Origin: Sipunculus nudus
Lineage: Eukaryota; Annelida; Sipuncula; Golfingiida; Sipunculidae
DNA length: 64,000 nucleotides
Direction of reading: 5' to 3'
Assembly: GCA_026874595.1 (NCBI GenBank)
Contig: CM049311.1
Coordinates: 48,427,676 to 48,491,675, forward strand
The notes under the pieces are model-generated. The model ran no database searches. It saw only the letters and a list, made by a program, of their open reading frames with translations, and was not told the DNA's origin. Made by a program: the position numbers and the translations under genes. Below, in pieces: positions 24,601 to 36,600 of the stretch. The first letter of the stretch is position 1, and the number at the start of each line of letters is the position of its first letter.

Positions 24601-27600
24601 CCAGTCTGTAATTCAATAGGTCTGGAGCCCTCACAGGCACCAATGATCCTTGTGAAATTGGGTAAGCTGCAGTGGGTTGTTGTTAAGTTATTGTGTGCGA
24701 AAGAAAATCAGCCATGAGGCTGTGGCGGTCATATTGGAATTCCAACAGGTCTGTAATTCAATACGTCTGGATTTCTTATAGGTACCAATCATCCCTGTGA
24801 ATTTGGGAAAGCTGCAGTAGGTTGTTGTTGAGTTATCGCATGCAAAAGAAAATCAGCGATTGGGCTGTGGCAGCCATATTGGAATTCCAACAAGTCTGTT
24901 ATTTGATAGGTCTGAAGCCCTCATAGGTACCAATCATCCTTTTGAATTTGGGAAAGCTGCAGTATGTTGTTGTTGAGGTATCCCGTGTGAAAGAAAATCA
25001 GCGATTGGGCTGTGGAAGCCATATTGGCATTCCGACAGGTCTGTAATTTGATAGGTCTGGAGCCCTCATTGGTATCAATCATCCCTGTGAATTTGGGAAA
25101 GCTACAGTACGTTGTTATTGAGTTATCGCGCGCGAAAGAAAATCAGCGATTTGGCTGTGGCGGCCATATTGGCATTCCGACAAGTCTGTAATTCAATAGG
25201 TCTGGAGCCCCCATAGGTACCAATCAACCCTGTTAATTTGGGAAAGCTGCAGTATGTTGTTGTTGAGTTATTGCGCGCGAAAGAAAGTGTCACTGACGGA
25301 AGGACGGATGAATGGAAGGACGGACTGACATGGTGATTACTACAGGGCACTGCTTGTCAAGCGGGGCCCTACGGGGTAATAACTAGATGTTTGTGATTGC
25401 CTGGCGATCCTTGGAAGCAAGTGTGACAATTATATCGCTTATAGTGTCAGACCTTGGGATTAAGGTCAAGGTCAAAAATAAATATCAGGTGCAAATCTGT
25501 GAACTATGACTAAATTTGTGCCAAAATTTCAGCTTCTGAAAATCAGCCATATCAGACACCTGGTACAAAAAGAAAATTGCAGGAGAAAGAAAAAATGAAA
25601 ATTAAAAACCAAAACTTTGATGGTTTTGCACCTAAGTAGGTCCACCATCAATAAACGTTTACTCAAATATGGGCATGGAAACAAACTTATTAACCCTCTA
25701 AGCCATCTGTTCCAATGAGGGAGGCTATATAAACAAAAGGCTAACAATAAAGAGTAACCCACTTGTCCCAGGCCATATCTAGCAGTATCCTGTTTCTGTG
25801 TAGAGCTAGGGAAGCCTCCAGGTTCTCTGACACAGATTTTTCCTTGTCTGAGCAGTTTCTGATGGCCAGGGAAAACATCGCACATAGCTCCTCATAGCTC
25901 CTACTTGTGTGCTGACCCTGATGCCAGCTAAACAGGAAAGGCTCCTACAAAGTACAATGATGAAATTAAAATATATGTCTAACTACCTTAAAAACAGAAA
26001 GCTCCTACAAAGTACAGTGATGAATTTAAGATATATGCCTTACAATCCTTAAACAGAAAGCTCCTATAAAGTACAGGGTTTTTGCCTGACAACTCTTACA
26101 TGTTATTCTTTTAGTTTTGCAACCCTTTTTATTCAGGTACCTTTCTTTCAAAGGGAGCACATCTCAGCATTTTTATTTTATCAGGCACTTTATTATAGAT
26201 GCTTAAATTCAAAAGTAAATCTAACAAGGATATGAGAAAACAGGAAATGTAAACAAATCCGCAAAATTGTTCTTATTTTATTATTTAAAATCAGTATTTC
26301 AGTGTTAGAAATCAAGAAGACATCAAAAACTTCACATGTAAAAGTGTATATTCGCACTGAGCTTCCAGGAAATTTTTTTTTAGCACCCTTTCAATATGCA
26401 GTTAACTTAAATGAGAAATATGTGAAAACTTGTTCTCTTACTTTAGAAACCAGTCTGCCTGGATTGTTATTGCTAGGGTCAAACAAACAACCTGGCAGGC
26501 ATGAAAATTCCCTTAGGTGTAGAAAACACATCCAGCAGAGCACTGCATCCTGCTGTAACAGTTGGCCAGCTGACAGTCGTCCCTCACCCTTCAGCAGGAA
26601 GCCCTGAAACAGAAACAAAACACTCAGGTGGAGCCATCTGCTGCATAGTCCACTATCTATAACTAGAACATGGGCAGTCAACAAGTGACTACATGTATCT
26701 GCCAAATCACAGAGGCATGGGTGAAGTAATGCGTAGAATGTTCCTGACATGAGATGACTCCAAACTTGTAGCATTAGAGATGCCCATTAAACTCCTCATA
26801 TATGTCACCAAAAAACAGATCTACAGCTGGAAACAACACGCAAAATTTCAGAGACATCCATCCACTCCAAAGAAAAGGGCATCAATGTATTCTACGAAAA
26901 TGGAGTAGGTGGCACCACCTGTCTGGTCTAAAAGAAAACTCGTCAAGATGGATGGACATGTCAAATTTCAGACCAATACATTGAACCACTCCTGAGATAT
27001 GAGCAATTTTCGACCAAAGCAAAAACATGGATGTCACACAAAAACGATTGCAGATGGTTCCTTCAGACCAATACAGCAAAAAAAAAAAAATAGGAACTAT
27101 GGAGTTTCAAAGAACTTTTTCTGGACTGCTGTATTACTTTTCTATAAAGTCTTTATGTTTTTGTTTGATGTATTACCTACCTTTGAAATGTTATTTTTTG
27201 GTGTGTATTTCCTAACTAACATTTTAGTTTCTGTTTGATAATGTTAATGTTACTTATAAAGTATATTATCTAGCTGTACCGTGTTAAGATTTGTTTTTGT
27301 ATTACCTACCTGAAACATGTAAGTTTCTGTTTGATGATATATTACCTACCTATTAAGTGCTAGTTTCTTTTTGTGTATTTCCTTCCTGTAACATTTTTGC
27401 TTCTGTTTGATGAGATACTTCCTACTTGTAAAGTGTTAGTTTCAGTTGGTATATTACCTACCTATAAGAGGATATACCTATAAAGTGTTAGTTTATGGTT
27501 GTGTATTACCTACCTGTAACATTTTGATTTCTATTTGATGATATATTAAGTAAATGTAAAGTATTAGTTTCTGTGTATTACCTACCTGTAAAGTGTTAGT

Positions 27601-30600
27601 TTCTGTAGGTATATTACCTTCCTGTTACATGTTAGTATCTGTTTGATGATGTATTACCAACCTGTAAAGTCTTAGTGGCAGAGACTTCATATCCTGCTAG
27701 ACGGAGCAGTTCCACCTGGTACAGAGTGGTTTCAACAATACAGTGAGAGATCCAGGTCGGGTCTGCATCACGCAAGTCACACAAATACCTCACAATGTTC
27801 TTACAAACATCCACTTTCTTCTCTACACTGAATGCTGCACTCAGGTACTGCAAGCAAAACAGTATCACTTGCCGTAAGAAAGCAAACCTTTACTTGCATG
27901 TATTTTTCTTGAATTCAAAGATGGAATCATCATTCACAAGAAACAAGTTAAGTATCTGACATTTATATGCAGAATTAAAAGTTTTGATACTCCTTTTGTG
28001 CGCTTAAAATGATTCAGACACATTGACACACAGGTGTGGCTTGTTTGTTTATTGTTTATATTGATGTATTAACCACAGTTAGTAAACACTTGTTGATAAA
28101 ATTAAACCCAAGCATCAGAATAAATGATCTATCAAGTATTCGCATGAGATTATTCATGAAACAAAGATTTTTAAAATTACAAACTAGCCTTTATCACTGA
28201 TTTTTACTGATATACTGCAAAGCCATACTGATACACAATATCATTTTCAGAGTTAAAGCAATGCTAAATTTGTCTTGATGATAGCATCTTTAACATCTTT
28301 ATCTTTACCATAAGTGAAGCAGAGGATATTACTGTCAGTCGATTCTCTGTGTGTCCAAAAAAGTATCATGAATTTGATTGAAATTTATCATAAAGGTCGG
28401 GGAGTATTAAAATCTCAAAAAGATTAAATTTCAGTGTCAATCCCCACATAAATAACCCTGGAATAAACATTTTAAGGATTTTAACAACACTGTTTAGCAT
28501 TGTGACTATACAGTCATCTGTGGAGTGTGAATCGTGAATCATCACAAGGGGCTATACAATCGTGCCACGTTCAGTTTGCTATAAAAAGGGCCAGTAAATG
28601 AATGTTCAGCATAGTCCTGGATGTGGATCCTTGTGTATAATCTATGACAACAATATCACAATGCACAAGGGTTTTTGTTCAAGACACTTTTCCACTGAAA
28701 GAAAGTTCCCAGGAACAATATACGATAACATCCAACATTCCAAGATACCATCTGGAGATACTTTCTTTGAGCACCTCTTCTGTGCAGGGTTTGCGCCCCC
28801 ATATTGGGTGCTTTTTCATGTTTAAATGTTAACTTGCAAACAATATTTAGTGTATTTAACACCAAATTAAATGTATTGTGGCTGTAGGACTTTAAAACAG
28901 TTTCACACTAAGTATAATTTTCCAAAATTATATATTATCATGTAATTATATAAATCAAGATTAAATAAACTACATTAAATTTAGTTCACCCACCTGCCAC
29001 CAGAGGTCATAAGTAGGGGCAAAATGTACGGCTTGCTGACACAGCTGTTCCAGGCTTGAAACCTCCCCCCTGCGGCTGTACAGTTTCAAATAATGTTGCC
29101 ACAGGTCTGGTGAGGAACGATTGTTCTCCAAACCACGGGCAAGGATATTCAAAGCTCTGTCTAAAGCATTGGTTCCACTGCAAATATAAAATCCATATTC
29201 ACTGCCACAATCACAAAATAAATACCTGGAATAACAGACTTCAGACACTGCTTGGATTTAACCATCAGCAATGAAACAATCATTTTTCATATCTGAAGAG
29301 AACTATAAAGTATGCTGCACTACATATTTAAGCTAACTGTTTTCTCTGTAACAATGAAATGTAAGATTACATGACTGAGCCCTATTATTAATTAACACTT
29401 CTGAAAATGAAATCTGTTGCCTGATGGATGCGAGTCCTGGGTGTGCTTTTTAATGGGGGTTCTTGGAATCTGACTGTCCAGTGGGATTTCATGTTGGATT
29501 TAGCCAAAGTGCAGGTGCACTTTTAAAAGAACATGCAGTTTCAAAAAGAAGAAATATGGTTGTGTTATATGAGTCAAGAAAAAATTTCTTATCAGTTATG
29601 ACACTTAAATCAAACCATAACAATACCATAAAAGACATTATTAAGACAGAGACTCACAAGTCTTACACTGGTTTCATACTTTATTCTAGAATCACAAACT
29701 GACCTGTTTTGAATGGAGATCCTGCTGTAAGCTAATTTGATCTACAGCTGGCCATGCTCTGAGGTGACATACCTGTTTTGCATTGAGAGCTTGCTGTAAG
29801 CTAATTTGATCCAGAGCTGGATATTCTCTGGAGAGTCCAGCACAGCACTCTCCATGTCCTGGAGTTCCTGTGAGCCCAGCATCCAATACCTGATATCCTG
29901 GTCTGTCAACACATCATCCACATCATGTATCACAGACTTCTGACTCCGACCAGCTGAATCATACCAAGTACAAGACACTCAAGTACAAGACCTCTGTCCC
30001 AGTCCATCAAAAAATTTATTGTTTCATGGTCAACATGACAGCTTATGCATAAATTAAATCTTGCATCATCTACAATTCCATTCTAATTCAACTTTACACA
30101 GCCTTTTGGGTCTTTTCAGGCCTGTTCATTGTTGTAGCTCTTCTCAGCCCTTGAGAGCATACAATCCAAGCTGTCTGATAGGCACAAGTAGGTTATTAGT
30201 GCTACATTTGCCTGCTGCCTATGACATGTACCCACTCACTCATGGGTGAAGTGAGCATACCTTTGTGGTTAGGATCTTATCTTAGCCTTGGGTTTCAGCA
30301 CAGGGGAGTCTCTACACAGAAAGCAAAACATAAGCTTCCCTCACGGGTCCAACCAGTGATCCATTATAACACCCCACTACACCACCCGGGTGTTTGAGTA
30401 ATTCTGCTCACCTTTTGGTTTGGCAGCTGTTGGCAGTGTAACAGGTGTATTATTGCCACTTTTTGGTTTTCCTGGCTGACTTGGCTTCCAGCTTCTTTTC
30501 TCTGTATGGCACATGTGGGGCATAGCTATTGACAAAAGTACACAGGTTACTAACAAGTAAGCTCAGATACAGCATGAAGACATGTGAATTATCATCATAA

Positions 30601-33600
30601 CTTCACTGTACAGATGTGCCATTGCTTTGCTTCACTGTCAAATAAATCAAAAGAAACAAATTTGGAGACTAATGTTATGGTTATACTGTCTGCCATTTAT
30701 AAATTCTCTGGAACCTCCCATCTATGAACATAAGTGGGACTTGGATGTCAGCCTTTTATACAGAGATACCTGCAACAGGTAGGTGCCTGTAAAGGGCAGT
30801 TTTTTTCCTTTAAAATTAATGCTACCTGTGCTATTCTACATGTAAGACAGACTACATTTCTGCAGCTACTCTTTTTACATCTATTCTAAATTAATGGAAT
30901 AATAATCTTTTTTTTGGTTTTTTTTTCACATGTAAAGTGAAACCTGGTCATCCCGAAATCTGGTTGTCCCAAAACCTGTACATATTTAATTCTTCAATTA
31001 AAATGATATGATAAATTTTATCTTTGTGCTTATATGATGAAAAGCATCAAGACCCATATATATTGTATAATGGCACTGGCCTATTGATAATTAAGCAAAA
31101 GGACAATAACCCTCTGCACTTTCTTACCTTCCACAAGAATATTCAATTTTGATCTACTACATACTGACTGGACTGTACAGTGAAAATTTAACTAACCTTT
31201 GAGCTGGTGGTCGTTCACCTTTCCGGCCATCAGGATGTTAAGCTGGTCAGAGGTCAAATGACTGTTTCTCCTCCTGAAGGTCTGAGTGAATGTACCTGCA
31301 ATCAGTACCAATGTCTATCAGTGATACAGATAAAGTTACGAAATGTCAGTATGATGCTAACACCACCACATTTATATTCAACAAGTTACATTTAGTGAAT
31401 GAAATTAGTTGAGCTGAATAAATTTACACCAATGCACCAAAGGCCATGCAAAAAATATTTATTGTTTTAGGGATTAACCCTTCCCTATTTTTCGTGGATC
31501 AATTTTACTATCTAATGTTTGCTCTTGCATTGGCATAATAGATTATACAGTTTTTTACAAAAGTAAGGCTTTATAATGACAGAAAATACCCTTTCATAAA
31601 ATTTATTCAAACAAAGTTTATAACAATCTGTGTTTATTAATAGGTTCACATCAAAGTTTAGTTTACTATATACACATGTAGGCTCTAGAGTTATTATATA
31701 TATCCATACATATATAAGCCAGTATACAGTCCTATATATCAACTGAGAGGATTAAAGGTCAATATTTTAGCAGAGATTTCATACTCCTAGAGGTCAACCA
31801 ATTTTCGCTGACTCACACCAATTTTCAATTTCCATGAAATACAACCGATTCCCAACATATGCTGTCATTGATTAATTATGATCAAAGAAGCAACTCCCAA
31901 CAATAGTTAAGACAAGTGAATCTCTGAGCTTCTAGACAGCATATTCTATATTGCCTCTGAGGCACCAGTCAGAATGAAACCTAAAACCTGTATCTCCTCC
32001 TTCCAGCATCTTAACTACTAAGCTATGTCTGACTTCTCTCGCAGCTCTGGGGTCTCTATATACTTACTTATAAGCTTTCCAGCATCAGCAGTAGCAGCAG
32101 CCCTGCCAGCTACTTGGGGGGAATAAGACACAATGTCAGACAGGATTTCTGTTTCATCCATTTCATAATCACGCCGGTGCTGCCTGCAGATAGTAAACAA
32201 GTTTACTCCTAAATCAAGAACTATCAATGTGGATCCCACGCACACTTGTAATAAGAATGTATTCTATATTTACTTACGTTTAATGTGTATTGTCTAATAC
32301 ATGCAGAGTGTGTGCAATAGATATTACATATAATACTACATGACCCCCCTTGTGTATTTTTTATGATGTACACAGAACAAATATTTAAAAGTAACTGTGG
32401 GATTAGATTTTAGATGGTGCCACAAGCCTTGCTCAATGAGTAGCTATAAAAACCAAGGGAAACAAAATTCGTTAAAAATAAAAGGCATGTGGCATCTCCA
32501 GTCTTCAGCAAAGGAAAGACCTGTGTAAGGTGCGTATACATGAATCTGCTTCTGAGAAATCTGATCCTTTGTTACTCAGACAAGTTAGCACAAGATAAAT
32601 ATTACTATATATTACCCTTCTTAGTTGGCCCTAATGTAGAAATGATAACACTCCTAAGTTCCTAACCTGATATCAACATGACAGAGTGCTCCATTACTTA
32701 CCATTTACACTGATCATCATTGCACGTGCCCATCAGATCAAAACGACAAAATATCACTTTTGGATCAATCTTATGAGAGAAGCTCACAGAGGACAGACTC
32801 TTTCCTTCTTTGGTTCGGAAATATGGACTCAGTCTGCAAAATTAACATTCAATTTATTATCAATCAGCAAACATTCAACCTGAGAGATACATAAAAATTA
32901 AAGTGATATGAAAATATTTAGTACAAATTTTGTCAATAATGAATTAAATAATGTTACAAGTATGAAAAAAACATTACAATGGAATATTTTAAACAGCACA
33001 GCATGTTCTTTCATTCAACTTAGAAATCTACAACAGAGTATATATGTCCATTTCATCAAAAGATAAAAAGAAATCCAAGGAGATATACAACTGGTGGAAT
33101 AATAATTTACTATCATAATCCTACATTATAATTGGATTGTAATATAGGTATTTAAACAATACCTAAATGAACGCAGCTGCAACAAAGGACTTTGATAGGG
33201 TAGCAGACTTCCTGGCTCCGCCTCCTCTGTTGAAGTGTCACATGTGGCAGGCACTTTCATGCTAGGTATCTGACAGTACAAAATTACAATAAAACTGCAC
33301 TATTTTACCTCCTAATTCTGTCACTTTACTGAAGTATTCTTCACTATGAGAAACTGCAGTTAGTAATAACATGAAGTCTCATTATAGAAGGGTCCATTAT
33401 ATAATGGAAAATTTGAGTTACAGAGATAACTACAGGGAACGAAAATCTGTAATTCAAAATGGCCTTGATAAAACGGAAAACTCGCGTTCCAGATGGAGAC
33501 AGCCTTATCCCTGGCCAAAATTGATTATCAACTACAACTGATTTAGTTTAATGGAAGTGACAAATCCTTGCAAACACTTAGGTATCAAAGCGGTGATCCT

Positions 33601-36600
33601 TGGCTAATCAGGAGTATACACCTCGTTTCACAGCTGAGTGGCTAAAAACACCATCGTTTCTTCAGGCTAGGTTGTGTAAGCTACATGCACACATTTTAAT
33701 AAACATGTACCACTATCCTACTTGTTAAATCTTTTTACTAAAATGTGTGTGAACTAATTCCCATGAAACAAGCATTCTCATCATCATGAGACTTCACTGT
33801 ATTTTCTTTGTCATAATATCTGCCCTAATAATTCAACAAAGACCCTTAAAGCAGTCAAATTAAAAGAAAACTTTCAGAATTGTATGTATTGCACCTGCAA
33901 ATGAAAGCATATCTGAGCAATTCAAAATACTTACCACAGAAACTGCAGGCTGAAAGGACTCCAGGGCATTGTATGCTTGTGCTGAACACAGGTTGGGGGG
34001 TTTATATTCCTGCACAATTGAAATGAAAATGTTAAGCTTATTTCCCATATTGAACAACATTACCCAAATGATGGGGGGGGGGGAGGCTAGGGGAGTATAA
34101 ACTCCTGCCATGAACTCAAACAATAACCTGAATGTTTTGTACATAAAAAAAGAATATATCACTGTTTATAAAAATTTATCTTTGAGTACAATAAAACAGG
34201 TTTTGTACAAGACCTAGTACATGAAAGCAGCATTACACCTTCATCAAATAGCTGGATAGTCAAAAACAGTATATTGGCTGATCACTGGATTAAATATAAA
34301 TAATAATGTATGAAACAAAATACAATGCTTTTTCTAGCAAGATACATACCATAACAATTAAAGGAGAGTAAAATTCCATAAATTTTAATCAGTGCCTTGT
34401 AAGCAAACAGACATGAAAAGAATGATGATGTAATGACCCATGAACCCTGACCTGTATATTCTGGCCGTACGATTTGTGTGAATCAAGCTCTATCTCTGAC
34501 CCATCTTGCAGTTTGATCACGACCAGCCTTGAGTTTGGTTTAGTGTTTTCGGGTGCAGGAGATCCTGTTTTGATATTTTTGGAATTATTTTTGGTTATCT
34601 GAGCTCCTGTTTTAGTTTTGTGCTTGCCAGGTAGTGGAGAGGTTCTGACCTCCTCCTGTGGCAGGTCTGGTACAGTACTGTTGCTGATGTCCAGAAGGGA
34701 CCGGCGCCTCTTTGGTCGTATTGTGACCATCTCTGCAGGATCAGTAGCTGTATCTAATGCCATTTTTTCCTGAGTTATAATTGTCTCTACTTTTGGTTCC
34801 TCCTCTACATATTCTAGAGCTGCTTCTACAGGAATGTCATTTGGCATCAGAGTTTTGGCATGCTTCATTTGAGAAGCTTTAAATTCCTCTATCTTTTGGC
34901 GGTATTTCTGCTCCAGAAGCAGTAAGCGCTCTTTTTCTTTAGCGAGCAGACTGGGGGGCTTTGGAGCAGGTGAAGCTGTAGCCTTCTGTGTCACCTTTAA
35001 AATAAAACATTACATTTTACATGTAATAAAAACACTATGTAGATAAGTCAAAACATAGGATAGATTCTGCTATAATCTGCATCTAATCAATGTGAATGTT
35101 CAATGTTTCAAAGATTTCTTCTTGGCTTTTGTAGTTTGGTATATTTTATTTAGAACTGAAACAGATATACACATCAAACTGACATGCATTTCAAATATTT
35201 CAAAGTTTGTGATTATTTTGTAGTTAGACACATTTTTTGATGAACACTGGTGAGACATATCCAAATTGACTTCATCCTATATCTATTAATACCAATCAAA
35301 GCAGTCAACTAGAATACGGGTAGTCGACAAGCCACTACGTGTATCCGCCTAAATCAGAGTGGAACGGGTGAAGTGAGGCATGGATTGAGTGGCAAGGGGA
35401 AATAGAGTGTTGCATATTAGCATGGATGTCTGCAGCCAAATTGTGTATGTAGGTTGCCCCCCCTACCAGAAAATCCAGAAAGCCGTCCAAGTTGTATACA
35501 TATGCAAAATTTAAGGCAGATAAGTCAAACCACTACATGTATATGAGTGATTTTATCCCATGGCAGACAAACAGACAGGAGCTGTGCAAAAATGGCTGCA
35601 GGTGGCGCCACCAGTTTTGCGTATGATGAAGAGCTATGTGAGATCTATACACATGCAAAATTTTGGCCCAATCAGTCAAACGGTTCCTGAGATATGAGCT
35701 TGGATGTCTGCAGCGTAAACGTGAATGTAGGTGGCGCCACCTGTCACAAAATCAGAAAAGCTATCCAGGATGTATACGCATGCCTAATTTCAGGTGAATT
35801 AGTCAAGTCACTGCAGAGATATGAGTGATTTTAACCCAAGGCAGACGAACAAATGGACACTGTGCAAACATGGTTGCAGGTGGCGCAACCATTTTTTGTG
35901 TATGTTATAAAGCTCTCCAAGGGCTACATTTGTGCAAAAAAATTTTCCTGATCGGTCAAACGGTTCCCGAGATATGAGCTTGGATGTCTGCAGCGTAAAC
36001 GTGAATGTAGGTGGCGCCACCTGTCATAAAATCAGAAAAGCTATCTAGGATGTATAGGCATGCCGAATTTCAGGTGAATTAGTCAAGTCACTGCAGAGAT
36101 ATGAGTGATTTTAACCCAAGGCAGACGAACAGATGGACACTGTGCAAACATGGTTACAGGTGGCGCCACCATTTTTTGTGTATGTTATAAAGCTCTCCAA
36201 GGGCTACATTTGTGCAAAAAAATTTTCCTGATCGGTCAAACGGTTCCCGAGATATGAGCTTGGATGTCTGCAGCATAAACATGAATGTAAGTGGCGCCAC
36301 CTGTCATAAAATCAGAAAAGCTATCCAGGATGTTTACGCATGCCGAATTTCAGGTGAATTAGTCTAGTCACTGCAGAGATATGAGTGAATTTAATCCAAG
36401 GCAGACGAACAGATGGACACTGTGCAAACATGGTTGCAGGTGGCGCCACCATGTTTTGTGTATGTTATAAAGCTCTCCAAGGGCTACATTTGTGCAAAAA
36501 AATTTTCCTGATCGGTCAAACGGTTCCCGAGATATGTGGGTTTATGTGTGGAAACAGACGCACAAACGGACGCAGAGCACAGAGGAAAGGTCAGAGGTCA

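Noticed and set aside
30250-30320. tRNA-like stretch GTGGTTAGGATCTTATCTTA
   Set aside because: Only a loose A-box resemblance; no convincing B-box or fold.
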